Below, piece by piece: positions 33,664 to 42,801 of a stretch of 64,000 nucleotides of DNA (position 1 is its first letter; every line of letters starts with the position of its first letter). The notes below the pieces were generated by a model. That model was not told the DNA's origin, ran no database searches, and was given only the letters and a program-made list of their open reading frames with translations. Both the position numbers and the translations under genes were made by a program. The DNA comes from JBHJHP01 sp042219825. Its GTDB lineage: Bacteria > Bacteroidota > Bacteroidia > Bacteroidales > UBA5342. Location: assembly GCF_042219825.1 (NCBI RefSeq), contig NZ_JBHJHQ010000007.1:124001-188000 (forward strand), given 5' to 3'.

Positions 33664-34818
33664 TTAATGATTAAATACCAGCATCAGTTGTATGCCTTTC
33701 CCTCCGAAAATATTCGTTGTTCCACCCTGAAGCGGCACGTTAAAATTCTCAGGATTCCAGTATGCCATAACATAAAGTGTAAGCTTATTGAACTGCCTCT
33801 GATAGTTGATAAAGTTATATGCATTGTCGTTGTTCCAGTCATAATACATGATGGCACTGATTTGATCAAATATACCAATTGGATAAGATAAGGAAAGCAG
33901 TGAGAACGTCGCTGTCTGGTTCATGGCAAAAGCCTTTTCGTCAAACGAAAATACCAGCTGTTCAAATGCGGCATACAAGCCGCTGCCAATTCCAAAAGTG
34001 TAGTCAGCACCGGCATTGAAAACTTCCTGATTTTTGAGCCATCCCAGATCTGCCTGTTTATTAATCCATGATCCTTCCACCCAGAATCCGATGACATAAT
34101 CCATCCTGAGATCAAATCCAAATCTGTTTTCCGGTATTTTTGTAAAAACGGGCAGGTTGTAATCTGTTAAATTTGTTGTGCTTGCAAATCTGTGATGATA
34201 GGTGATGCCGGATTCACCCGACAGAACCGGAAACTGAAAACGGCCACCGAGTTCAGGATACCTGGTATTGGTTTGCGCCTGTTCCCAGCCTTTTGGGTTT
34301 TTATTTCCGGCTAATCCCCACAACCAAATGTTGGCATTGTTTAAAAAGTAATACCGTCCTAATACTCCCCACACGCCATCTGTTAGCTTTAAAGGATCAC
34401 GCGGATCTATCTGGTCGAACCACATTAATGGACGAAGCATGTTGGCTGAACCAAAGTTGATCTTTTGGAGTCCTGCCCGTATTTCGAGCTGAGGTGCGCT
34501 GTAGCGTATCCATGCACGGTATGGTTTTATTTTTCCATCGGTTTCAGCATTGGTAAACGGATCAATAGAGGCTGACCCAAACATGTTGCCTGACACTTCC
34601 AGATCGAAAAGTCTGTTGTTCTTCAGATTCAGCCGGTAATTGATTTGTGGTAAATACCTGCCACCAATCAGAAGAGACTTTTCATTGGATGGGTTGTAGT
34701 GTAACCACGAGATTGCCTGCCCCCTGAGTTCGAAAGTCTTTTCGGAATCCTGCGCAATTGCTTTAGTAAAGTGCAATATGCCGGCAGTAATAATTAATAT
34801 GGTAAGTAGTTTATTCAT
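33664..34818 (-). CDS. Outer-membrane beta-barrel (porin-like) of the export operon
   Basis: This 384-aa protein has a signal peptide (ending KAIAQ) and many alternating strands. Its segment LEIRAGLQKINFGSANMLRP, followed by MWFDQIDPRDPLKLTDGVWG, is typical of porin-like barrels in the alginate-export/DUF1302 range. It starts inside the end of the TetR gene (8-bp overlap) and precedes the ATPase by 59 bp. Its place between a regulator and a LolCDE/LolA-like set suggests that it is the outer-membrane step of the same pathway. The exact family is uncertain. Confidence 0.7.
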   Translation of the reverse strand: MNKLLTILIITAGILHFTKAIAQDSEKTFELRGQAISWLHYNPSNEKSLLIGGRYLPQINYRLNLKNNRLFDLEVSGNMFGSASIDPFTNAETDGKIKPYRAWIRYSAPQLEIRAGLQKINFGSANMLRPLMWFDQIDPRDPLKLTDGVWGVLGRYYFLNNANIWLWGLAGNKNPKGWEQAQTNTRYPELGGRFQFPVLSGESGITYHHRFASTTNLTDYNLPVFTKIPENRFGFDLRMDYVIGFWVEGSWINKQADLGWLKNQEVFNAGADYTFGIGSGLYAAFEQLVFSFDEKAFAMNQTATFSLLSLSYPIGIFDQISAIMYYDWNNDNAYNFINYQRQFNKLTLYVMAYWNPENFNVPLQGGTTNIFGGKGIQLMLVFNH

Positions 34819-35404
34819 CTTTCCGGGGAATAATCCCGTAAAACATCATATTTATAAATTCCATAATGACATGCTGAACATTGTTATTGTACATGGCAAT
34901 CAGTTGAGGATCTGAAACCATCTCTGTCATTTTGTTGCTCAGGTAAAAAATAAAATCAATGTTGACGTCTTTTCGTATTGCGCCTTTTTTTTGTGCCTTT
35001 ACATAATCGTCCCTCACCATATTCACCATCCTGATAGTAATTTCATTGAAGAAAGCTTTTAATTCATCATTCCATCCTGAATATACATCTGCAACGAAAG
35101 CCTCACTTATGTTGACGGTGCCTTCGAACTTCAATCTTACCTGTTCCTTTATCTTTTCTTCAAAAGGAATGTCGCGTGACATCAAGGCTTTGTAGTCCTT
35201 TTCAACTTTTTCAAAAAGGGTGGAAATAACAACTTTGGCCAGTTCAATTTTATTGGGGAAGAATCTGTAAAAGGTCATTTTGCTAACTCCTGATTCAGAA
35301 CAGATCTCTTCAATGGTAACCCTTTTGATGCCAAATTTCCAGAAGAGATCATGTGCCGTTTCAACAATTTGTTTGTATTTCGGATTTGATTTATGATCAG
35401 ACAT
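34811..35404 (-). CDS. TetR/AcrR-family regulator of the export operon
   Basis: This 197-aa protein has the TetR helix-turn-helix at the N terminus: ETAHDLFWKFGIKRVTIEEIC, then SGVSKMTFYRFFPNKIELA. The C-terminal ligand domain is helical and not assignable. It is the first gene of the six-gene operon and overlaps the barrel gene by 8 bp. Two dyads of equal format straddle its promoter, so it probably represses the whole operon until a lipid-like ligand binds. Confidence 0.9.
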   Translation of the reverse strand: MSDHKSNPKYKQIVETAHDLFWKFGIKRVTIEEICSESGVSKMTFYRFFPNKIELAKVVISTLFEKVEKDYKALMSRDIPFEEKIKEQVRLKFEGTVNISEAFVADVYSGWNDELKAFFNEITIRMVNMVRDDYVKAQKKGAIRKDVNIDFIFYLSNKMTEMVSDPQLIAMYNNNVQHVIMEFINMMFYGIIPRKDE

Positions 35405-35429
35405 TTGATTTTAATTTTTACAATAACGG

Positions 35430-35488
35430 TACAAATATACGAATATTGTAAAATAAAACAAATATCGTACAATTATTTTTGATTTGTA
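35430..35488 (-). promoter_or_regulatory. Promoter and TetR-type operators of the export operon
   Basis: On the minus strand TTTG (35462-35459), 19 bp, then TATATTTG (35439-35432) gives a perfect -33/-7 pair. Two dyads TACAA-N11-TTGTA lie at 35430-35450, over the -7 element, and at 35468-35488, upstream of -33, with centres 38 bp apart. The promoter match is strong; TetR binding is inferred. Confidence 0.6.
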
Positions 35489-35558
35489 TGATAATATGAA
35501 AGCCATAAAATGATGCAAAATCATACGTTTATATCTGAGTTTTTTAGTTCAAAATTTA

Positions 35559-35566
35559 TATATTTG
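35559..35566 (+). promoter_or_regulatory. Promoter -7 element of the methyltransferase gene
   Basis: TATATTTG matches TAnnTTTG, 33 bp before the ATG. A clear -33 element is missing (only a T-run at the right distance). The methyltransferase's own helix-turn-helix domain could act here. Confidence 0.45.
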
Positions 35567-35598
35567 TTGTATAAAGATGTATAAGGTTGTTTAATGAT

Positions 35599-36663
35599 AT
35601 GGAGAAGTATTTGTCAATTAGTCAGGCTGCTGAAAAACTTAATGTAAGTTCTGAAACCCTTAGAAGATGGGATAAGAGCGGAAAATTTAAAAGTATACGG
35701 CATCCGATAAATAATTATCGGGTTTACTCCGAAGGACAGGTGTTGAATCTGGTAGAAGAGCTACAGTTAGAGCTACAATATAAGCCTGTAAAGGCAGATG
35801 AAACTATAAAACCTTATTTTTCAGCACAGTATGGGAATCTGTATAATTATGACGCCATAAAGTATTTAAAACAACTGGATTCTAATTCTGTTGATCTGAT
35901 TTTTGCCGATCCTCCATATAATATTAAAAAGGCAGAGTGGGATACATTTTCTTCTCAAAATGAATATGTAGAATGGAGTATGGAATGGATATCTGAGGCT
36001 CACCGGGTGTTGAAAAAAACGGGATCGCTTTATGTTTGTGGTTTTTCGGAAATACTGGCAGATATTAAATGGTCTGCATCTCATTTATTTAAAGGTTGTA
36101 AATGGCTGGTTTGGTTTTACAGGAACAAAGCAAACCTTGGTAGTGACTGGGGCCGTTCACACGAAAGTATTTTGCATTTTAGAAAGTCAAAAGACTTTAT
36201 TTTTAATATTGATGACGTAAGGATTCCATATAATGAGCATACTTTAAAATATCCAAAAAGAACTCAGGCTGAAACCTCTCAATATTCAAATGGTAAAAAG
36301 GATTATGTATGGGAGCCCAATCCTTTAGGTGCCAAACCTAAAGATGTGTTTGAGATACCGACCATTTCAAATGGTGCGTGGGAGAAATATCCTCATCTTA
36401 CACAAAAACCAGTGGAATTACTTAGAAAAATAATCCTGTCTTCTTCAAATCAAGATAGCTTAATACTGGATCCGTTTGGTGGTTCAGGTACAACCTATGC
36501 TGTGGCAGAAGCTTATAAAAGGCGTTGGTTAGGGACAGAACTTAATCTTGAATACTGTAATATTATAAAGGAAAGGTTGTCTGATCAGGAACATATTATC
36601 AGAATTCTTGGAGCCAAAGATGAAATGGAATCCAATAACAGAAGAAAAAAGTTAAGAGGCTAG
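35599..36663 (+). CDS. Type II DNA N6-adenine methyltransferase (beta class) with N-terminal HTH
   Basis: The 354-aa protein has an N-terminal MerR/excisionase-like helix-turn-helix (LSISQAAEKLNVSSETLRRW, about 1-60). A beta-class methyltransferase domain follows, with motif IV DPPYN (D104-Y107) preceding motif I LDPFGGSGTT (D291), and HLTQKPVELLRKII between them. DPPY indicates adenine N6 methylation. I start at the ATG at 35599; the TTG 12 bp upstream is less likely. It converges on, and overlaps by 12 bp, a gene for a probable restriction endonuclease. The fused HTH may recognise the promoter and act as a built-in control protein; this is inference. Confidence 0.88.
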   Translation: MEKYLSISQAAEKLNVSSETLRRWDKSGKFKSIRHPINNYRVYSEGQVLNLVEELQLELQYKPVKADETIKPYFSAQYGNLYNYDAIKYLKQLDSNSVDLIFADPPYNIKKAEWDTFSSQNEYVEWSMEWISEAHRVLKKTGSLYVCGFSEILADIKWSASHLFKGCKWLVWFYRNKANLGSDWGRSHESILHFRKSKDFIFNIDDVRIPYNEHTLKYPKRTQAETSQYSNGKKDYVWEPNPLGAKPKDVFEIPTISNGAWEKYPHLTQKPVELLRKIILSSSNQDSLILDPFGGSGTTYAVAEAYKRRWLGTELNLEYCNIIKERLSDQEHIIRILGAKDEMESNNRRKKLRG

Positions 36664-37539
36664 AAGTTCATTCAATTTACCGGTTAGAAGCTCTGAAAAT
36701 GTACTTATATAAACATTGTAAGGTGACTTAAGGGCTGAAGGCGGAGGGTCAAGATAATATACACCTTCCAATTTCGTCAGAAACTCGGTATACACCATAA
36801 ATAATCCCGAAACAAGCGTAAATCCGATATTATTTTCTTCTTTTCGTTGAACATCGTTTAAGAATATTCCAATGACTTTCTGCGGATGTTTGACAAACCG
36901 TTCAAGCAATAGTTTGTCGATAAACATTTTACCCATCCTATCTTTTGAAGTCGTTTTGATGGAAACAACGACTTCCTTTTCATCCAGCGATTGCGATGTT
37001 GACTTAACTTCATTATACGGGGAAATAACAAGATCGTTTTCACATTTATATGTTTTAGTTCCTTCATCTGTCTCGTAAGGTATTTGCAAAACGATTTTAC
37101 TATTTGATATTCCAATTTCAGTAAAAACTACACGTATTAATTCTTCAAATCTGTTTCCGACATGCTTCCTGGCACTATTTGGATTTACCAGTAAATCAAG
37201 TCCTGCTCCAATAGATTGTTGAATGGTATAAACTACTTTATCAATAGTAAGTTTTTCTTCATCAGTTACGTCTTCTTTGTTCTTTATTTTCAGAAGTACA
37301 TTATTTAATAGTTCAACAGAATTGCTAAATGTTTCAGGTTCAGTAATAAAAAGTCTGCGGTTAATTGGTCTGACATATTTTAGGTTTCCTGCCTGATTTG
37401 AAGATAGAATCAGATAATCTCCTTTCTCTTCACTATTGCTGATTACATTAGGAAAATAGTTCAGCACACGCAGTGAAATTTCTTTAAATTCTTTGATGCT
37501 GTTTTTAGGTTTTTGTAAATCTTTATCTAATGGAAGCAT
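36652..37539 (-). CDS. Probable type II restriction endonuclease (PD-(D/E)xK)
   Basis: This protein of about 295 aa has no strong match in my memory, but it shows KCENDLVISPYNE followed by VVVSIKTTSKDRMGKMFIDK. That is a plausible PD-(D/E)xK core (D169, then S-I-K with K195, numbered from the chosen start). The KTTSKDR phrase is typical of type II restriction enzymes. Start: ATG at 37539 (MLPLDKDLQKPKNS); the longer ORF adds 51 residues unlike a soluble enzyme. It converges with the adenine methyltransferase with a 12-bp 3' overlap, the compact layout of a two-gene restriction-modification system. Its recognition site cannot be read from sequence. Confidence 0.72.
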   Translation of the reverse strand: MLPLDKDLQKPKNSIKEFKEISLRVLNYFPNVISNSEEKGDYLILSSNQAGNLKYVRPINRRLFITEPETFSNSVELLNNVLLKIKNKEDVTDEEKLTIDKVVYTIQQSIGAGLDLLVNPNSARKHVGNRFEELIRVVFTEIGISNSKIVLQIPYETDEGTKTYKCENDLVISPYNEVKSTSQSLDEKEVVVSIKTTSKDRMGKMFIDKLLLERFVKHPQKVIGIFLNDVQRKEENNIGFTLVSGLFMVYTEFLTKLEGVYYLDPPPSALKSPYNVYISTFSELLTGKLNELLAS

Positions 37540-37691
37540 TAATTTCAAGGTTTTGATGATGCATAAAAGTACAAAAAAATGTGAGATTTCAAATTGTACA
37601 AAAGCTGTCTCGTTGACATAGATAATTGCATGAATTTTTTTTATATCTATAGATATAAGGTATAGGTTCTGTGATAAAACTTTGAATTGCA

Positions 37692-37724
37692 TTTGGTTTA
37701 TAAGAACTGAAATCCTTTAATTTG
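37692..37724 (+). promoter_or_regulatory. topA promoter
   Basis: TTTG (37692-37695), 21 bp, then TTAATTTG (37717-37724) matches the Bacteroidota promoter with one mismatch in the -7 element. It lies about 28 bp before the topA ATG. Confidence 0.5.
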
Positions 37725-37752
37725 CAAAAATTTTAAAAGGTTGAATCTGGTT

Positions 37753-40122
37753 ATGGTTGAAAATTTAGTGATCGTTGAGTCCCCCGCCAAAGCAAAAACA
37801 ATAGAAAAGTTCTTGGGTAAAGATTTCGTTGTGAAGTCCAGCTTCGGTCACATCCGTGATCTGAAGAAGAGGGATTTAAGTATCGATCTGGAAAATAATT
37901 ATCAACCTCATTATACTATTCCAACGGACAAGAAAAAAATTGTTACGGAATTAAAGAAGATGGCAGCCGATGCAAAAACGGTTTGGCTTGCATCGGATGA
38001 GGACCGTGAGGGAGAAGCAATTGCCTGGCATTTGGCCGAGGCCTTAAACCTCGATAAAGAAAAAACAAAACGCATTGTTTTTCATGAGATAACTAAGGAT
38101 GCCATTCTTAATGCCATACAGACGCCTCGTAAAATAGACCAGCATCTGGTAAATGCGCAGCAGGCACGCCGTGTACTTGACCGCATTGTGGGATTTGAAA
38201 TTTCGCCAATCCTGTGGAGAAAGGTAAAGCCATCTTTATCTGCCGGAAGGGTACAGTCTGTAGCTGTCAAATTAATTGTGGAACGTGAACGTGAAGTAGA
38301 AGCGTTTGAACCGCAATCGTCATTCCGGGTCATTGCTGAATTTCTGGTTCCCAATGGAAATGGAGATCATACCATATTAAAAGCAGAATTATCCAAACGG
38401 TTTAAAACAGCCGAAGAGACAGCAACATTTTTACAGGGCTGTGCCGGGGCAAGCTTTGTTATTGAAGATATTTCTAAAAGGCCGACCAAAAAATCACCGG
38501 CTCCGCCATTTACAACTTCTACTTTACAGCAGGAGGCCAGCAGGAAGCTGGGATATTCTGTTTCGCAAACTATGGCCGTTGCGCAACGCTTATACGAATC
38601 GGGTCATATTACATATATGCGTACCGATTCGGTTAATTTATCAAGTCTGGCGATCAATACATCGAAAAGTGAGATTATTGAGCAGTTTGGTTCCGAATAT
38701 TCCAGGGTAAGAAAATTTTCAACGCAATCAAAAGGAGCTCAGGAAGCGCACGAAGCTATTCGTCCTACCTATGTGAACCAACACGAAATAAGCGGTTCGG
38801 CGCAGGAGCAGCGTCTTTATGAACTAATATGGAAGCGCACCGTGGCCTCACAGATGAGTGATGCACAGTTGGAAAAAACAACCATAAAAATAGATGTAAG
38901 CAGCCACGAAGAATATTTTACCGCTACGGGTGAAGTCATTAAGTTCGATGGTTTTCTTAAGCTGTATATTGAGTCGTTTGATGATGAAGAAAACGGATCC
39001 GAAGAAAACGGATTATTACCGGCAGTGCAAGTGGATCAGAAGCTTGACCTGAGTCAGATTGTTGCAACAGAAAGGTTCACTCAGAAACCGCCGCGGTATA
39101 CCGAGGCAAGTCTGGTTCGTAAATTGGAGGAATTGGGCATAGGGCGTCCTTCTACATATGCTCCAACCATTTCTACCATTCAGAACCGGGAATATGTGGT
39201 GAAAGAGAGCCGCGAAGGAGATACAAGGGAATACGCAGAGCTGGTTCTGAAAAATGGCGCTGTAAAAGAAACAACCAAAAAGGAAAATTACGGATACGAA
39301 AAGTCAAAGCTTTTCCCGACAGATATAGGTATGGTGGTGAACGATTTTCTGGATGAGAATTTCACCGACATCATGAATTACAACTTTACCGCTGAGGTTG
39401 AGAAGGAATTTGATGTGATTGCGGAGGGGAAACTGGACTGGACAAAAGCCATTGATGAATTTTACAAGGATTTTCATCCAACCGTGGAGAAAAGCAAGGA
39501 ACGTTCTGAAACCAAAGTTGGTGAACGTATTCTGGGTACCGATCCAAAAACGGGACGGCAGGTTTCTGTAAAGATTGGCCGTTTTGGCCCTATGGTTCAG
39601 GTTGGAACAGCCGAGGAAGAGGAAAAGCCGCAGTTTGCAAGTTTGTTGAAAGGTCAGAGCATCAATTCTATTTCTTTAGAGGAGGCGCTGGAGCTCTTTA
39701 AACTGCCGCGCGAAGTTGGTGAGTTCGAAGGTGGAAAAGTGGTGATTGGTGTTGGCCGGTTTGGCCCTTATGTGCGCCATGCAAGCAAATTCGTATCGCT
39801 TGGGAAAGAAGATGATCCGCTTTCCATTACGTTGGAACGTTCCATAGAGCTTATTGAGGCCAAACGTGAACAGGAAAAAAACAGTTTGATTAAAACCTTC
39901 GATGAGGAACCTGATCTTCAGATTCTGAAAGGCCGTTTTGGTCCGTATATTAAATACAAAAAGAAAAACTTTAAAATACCCAGAGGAACCGATCCTGAGG
40001 CATTAACATTGGAAAAATGCATGGAACTGATCAAGGATTCCGGTTCAAAAGGGAAAAAGACAGCTGGCAAAACCACCAAAAAAGCAGCCGCAAAGAAGTC
40101 AACAAAGTCATCTAAAAAGTAA
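37753..40122 (+). CDS. topA: DNA topoisomerase I (type IA)
   Basis: This enzyme of about 789 aa relaxes negative supercoils. The TOPRIM domain starts LVIVESPAKAKTIEKFLG and contains ASDEDREGEAIAWHL. The catalytic tyrosine is Y288 in HITYMRTDSVNLS. The C-terminal third has several topoisomerase C-repeats (KIGRFGPMVQ, GVGRFGPYVRHA, LKGRFGPYIKY) instead of Cys4 zinc fingers, ending in a lysine- and alanine-rich tail, as usual in this phylum. I use the ATG at 37753 rather than the TTG at 37741. M16 peptidase genes follow after 5 bp. Confidence 0.97.
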   Translation: MVENLVIVESPAKAKTIEKFLGKDFVVKSSFGHIRDLKKRDLSIDLENNYQPHYTIPTDKKKIVTELKKMAADAKTVWLASDEDREGEAIAWHLAEALNLDKEKTKRIVFHEITKDAILNAIQTPRKIDQHLVNAQQARRVLDRIVGFEISPILWRKVKPSLSAGRVQSVAVKLIVEREREVEAFEPQSSFRVIAEFLVPNGNGDHTILKAELSKRFKTAEETATFLQGCAGASFVIEDISKRPTKKSPAPPFTTSTLQQEASRKLGYSVSQTMAVAQRLYESGHITYMRTDSVNLSSLAINTSKSEIIEQFGSEYSRVRKFSTQSKGAQEAHEAIRPTYVNQHEISGSAQEQRLYELIWKRTVASQMSDAQLEKTTIKIDVSSHEEYFTATGEVIKFDGFLKLYIESFDDEENGSEENGLLPAVQVDQKLDLSQIVATERFTQKPPRYTEASLVRKLEELGIGRPSTYAPTISTIQNREYVVKESREGDTREYAELVLKNGAVKETTKKENYGYEKSKLFPTDIGMVVNDFLDENFTDIMNYNFTAEVEKEFDVIAEGKLDWTKAIDEFYKDFHPTVEKSKERSETKVGERILGTDPKTGRQVSVKIGRFGPMVQVGTAEEEEKPQFASLLKGQSINSISLEEALELFKLPREVGEFEGGKVVIGVGRFGPYVRHASKFVSLGKEDDPLSITLERSIELIEAKREQEKNSLIKTFDEEPDLQILKGRFGPYIKYKKKNFKIPRGTDPEALTLEKCMELIKDSGSKGKKTAGKTTKKAAAKKSTKSSKK

Positions 40123-40127
40123 ATCTG

Positions 40128-41375
40128 ATGATCCGGTTTTCGAAAAAGATTCTGAGCAACGGACTTAAAGTTGTTCACCACTTTGATGCGTGTTCGCCGA
40201 TGGTGGCTGTTAATCTTTTATACAATGTTGGGGCAAAGGATGAGTCTCATGAACGTACCGGATTTGCACATTTGTTTGAACACCTTATGTTTGGTGGAAC
40301 ACCTGAGGTTCCGGTTTACGATGAACCGGTCCAGCAAGCAGGAGGAGAGAACAATGCATGGACCAGCAACGATTTTACGAATTATTACCTGACATTGCCA
40401 AAGCAAAATGCAGAGGTCGGATTCTGGTTGGAATCAGACAGGATGAGGGGGCTGGCATTTTCGTCTAAAAGTCTCGATGTACAGCGTCAGGTCGTAATAG
40501 AGGAGTTTAAACAGCGTTACCTGAATCAACCGTATGGCGATGTAACCTTGTATTCAAGGCCGCTGGCTTACAAAGTGCACCCTTATCAGTGGCCAACTAT
40601 CGGTAAAACTATTGAACATATTCGTGATGCCAGTATTGATGAAGTAAAAGCATTTTTTTATTCACATTATGCGCCAAACAATGCCGTGCTGTCAATAGCC
40701 GGAGATATTAAGGCTGAGCATGCGTTTAGGATGGCCGAAACATGGTTCGGGGATATTGAACGTCGTGATGTAATGCCGCGCATGTTACCGGTAGAACCAC
40801 GGCAAACGGAACGTCGTGAACTGACATTGAAGCGGGATGTGCCTTTGAATGCTTTGTTTATGGCATTCCATATGTGTAGCAGAACCGACAGGGATTATCA
40901 TGCTACCGACTTGATTTCAGATATCTTATCCAATGGAAATTCATCGCGTCTTTACGAGCGTCTGGTAAAAAACGATCCGGTTTTTGTGGATCTGAATGCA
41001 TATATCGGTGGCGATATCGAACCCGGATTGTTTTATGTAACAGGGAAAGTAAATCCGAAATATACCATAAAGGAAGCCGAGCAGAGGGTTCGCTGGGAAC
41101 TGGATACGATTGTGAATGAGCCGGTTCATGAAACAGAATTGCAAAAAGTAAAAAACAAAGTTGAATCTTCGCATGTGTTCGAGGAATCGCACTATTTGAA
41201 TAAAGCCATGAACCTGGCGTTGTTTGAGACGCTTGGCGATGCCGGAATGATTAATAACGAATCCGATAAATACCGTAACGTAAGCATCAACGACATTCAA
41301 AGGGTAAGCCGTGAGTTGTTCCGTGAAGAGAATACATCTGTACTTTATTATCTTTCAGAATCGTTAGACGCATGA
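40128..41375 (+). CDS. M16-family zinc peptidase, catalytic subunit
   Basis: This 415-aa pitrilysin-family protein has the inverted zinc motif HLFEH (H48, E51, H52) in GFAHLFEHLMFGG, and a downstream acidic ligand region after it. M16B enzymes degrade peptides as heterodimers of a catalytic and a non-catalytic half. The partner is the next gene, whose ATG overlaps this stop by four bases. It lies 5 bp after topA and probably shares its transcript. There is no signal peptide, so it is likely cytoplasmic, or exported by other means. Confidence 0.93.
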   Translation: MIRFSKKILSNGLKVVHHFDACSPMVAVNLLYNVGAKDESHERTGFAHLFEHLMFGGTPEVPVYDEPVQQAGGENNAWTSNDFTNYYLTLPKQNAEVGFWLESDRMRGLAFSSKSLDVQRQVVIEEFKQRYLNQPYGDVTLYSRPLAYKVHPYQWPTIGKTIEHIRDASIDEVKAFFYSHYAPNNAVLSIAGDIKAEHAFRMAETWFGDIERRDVMPRMLPVEPRQTERRELTLKRDVPLNALFMAFHMCSRTDRDYHATDLISDILSNGNSSRLYERLVKNDPVFVDLNAYIGGDIEPGLFYVTGKVNPKYTIKEAEQRVRWELDTIVNEPVHETELQKVKNKVESSHVFEESHYLNKAMNLALFETLGDAGMINNESDKYRNVSINDIQRVSRELFREENTSVLYYLSESLDA

Positions 41376-42652
41376 ACATCAGCAAAAAAATACCGTTGAT
41401 TTTACCGGCTGAACCTTTCCGGCCTGATGCCCCTCAGATTTATGAAATGAGCAACGGAATAAAGCTGTACGCATTTTCACGGGGAGATCAGGAAATTGTA
41501 AAGATCGATGTGGTGTTCGAAGCAGGCACGGTACATCAGCCATTGCCTTTGGTTTCTTTGCTGACCGGAACGTTGCTTAAAGAAGGTTCGCGTTCATTTA
41601 ACAGCGGCCATATTGCATATCAGCTTGATTTTCACGGTGCTTTTCTGGAGTTTACCAACGGATTTCATCATAGTACACTTTCTCTGTATGCATTAACCAA
41701 ACATTTGCCCAAACTGATGCCTTTGCTGGCTTCAATTGTGCATGAACCTTCATTTCCGGAAAAGGAATTTGAGGTGACGCTTGAAAACAGAAAGCAGGAA
41801 TTTCTCGTAAACCGGCAAAAAGTAAAACTTTTGGCTGCCAAAGCATTCAGTAAAAGACTTTGGGGCGAGAATCATCCCTATGCACAGCAAGCAGAAGAAG
41901 AAGATTTTGATAAGGTTAATACCGCCCATCTTCAGAATTTTTATAATTCTCACTATTCTTCCAATAAATGCACTCTGTTTGTTTCAGGAAAAGTGGATGA
42001 TAATGTGATCAGCATTATTGACAAGTATTTATGTGTAGGCTGGAACGGATCAACACCTTTAACCCGATCACCTGAATATGTAGCAGAACCGGAAAAGCCG
42101 GGCGTAAGGTTAGTACTTAAAGATGGCGTTCAGTCGGCTATAAAGGCTGGTCGTCACATTATGGATAAGGGCGACAAGGATTTTCCCGCATTTCAGTTGT
42201 TGTGTGGTGTATTGGGGGGATATTTCGGAAGCAGGCTTATGCGGAATATACGTGAGGATAAAGGTTACACCTACGGCATTGGTTCGTATGTAGTGAATCA
42301 GCCTTTAGGGTCCTACATGGGAATTTCTACAGAAACGGCTAACGAATACCGCGATAAGGTACTGGAAGAGATCAGGAAGGAGATGATGTTGCTGCGGAAT
42401 GAACCGGTTCCGGCCGATGAACTTCAGATGGTTAAAAATTATCTGAGCGGTGAAATCATGCGCAGCTTTGACGGACCGTTTGCCATTACCGATGTTTACC
42501 GGTCGTTGTGGGAAAACGGATTAAATTTTGACTTTATTGAAACCTATCTTGAAACCATGGATGCAACAAATTCTGATTCCCTTCAGGCGCTGGCTCAAAC
42601 ATGGCTGAACCCTGATGATCTGATTATTGCGGTAGCCGGCAGTCAAAAGTAG
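41372..42652 (+). CDS. M16-family peptidase-like protein, non-catalytic subunit
   Basis: This 426-aa protein has the M16 fold but lacks HxxEH; the equivalent position reads LVSLLTGTLLKEGS. It keeps the substrate-binding C-terminal motif (RNIREDKGYTYGIGSY) supplied by beta-type subunits. It therefore complements the catalytic subunit encoded immediately upstream with a four-base overlap. Loss of the zinc site is normal for this subunit and is not a sign of decay. Confidence 0.92.
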   Translation: MNISKKIPLILPAEPFRPDAPQIYEMSNGIKLYAFSRGDQEIVKIDVVFEAGTVHQPLPLVSLLTGTLLKEGSRSFNSGHIAYQLDFHGAFLEFTNGFHHSTLSLYALTKHLPKLMPLLASIVHEPSFPEKEFEVTLENRKQEFLVNRQKVKLLAAKAFSKRLWGENHPYAQQAEEEDFDKVNTAHLQNFYNSHYSSNKCTLFVSGKVDDNVISIIDKYLCVGWNGSTPLTRSPEYVAEPEKPGVRLVLKDGVQSAIKAGRHIMDKGDKDFPAFQLLCGVLGGYFGSRLMRNIREDKGYTYGIGSYVVNQPLGSYMGISTETANEYRDKVLEEIRKEMMLLRNEPVPADELQMVKNYLSGEIMRSFDGPFAITDVYRSLWENGLNFDFIETYLETMDATNSDSLQALAQTWLNPDDLIIAVAGSQK

Positions 42653-42715
42653 TTTTCCGATTTTTTCATGTGTAATAAATTTCTGTAAGATTGAGCTTTA
42701 CTTCCATTATTTATA

Positions 42716-42746
42716 TTGCAGAAGTTTACTAAATCATCTATTTTTG
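42716..42746 (+). promoter_or_regulatory. Promoter of the aminotransferase gene
   Basis: TTG (42716-42718), 20 bp, then TATTTTTG (42739-42746) fits the -33/-7 pattern, about 55 bp before the start codon. Confidence 0.55.
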
Positions 42747-42801
42747 CAACAGGTTTAAAACTAACCTGGATAAAATCATTCAATCAATTAAAACCGCATT
42801 T

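Noticed and set aside
41372..42652. Decayed peptidase (missing HxxEH)
   Set aside because: Loss of the zinc motif is normal for the non-catalytic M16 partner. The frame is intact and the substrate-binding motif is kept.
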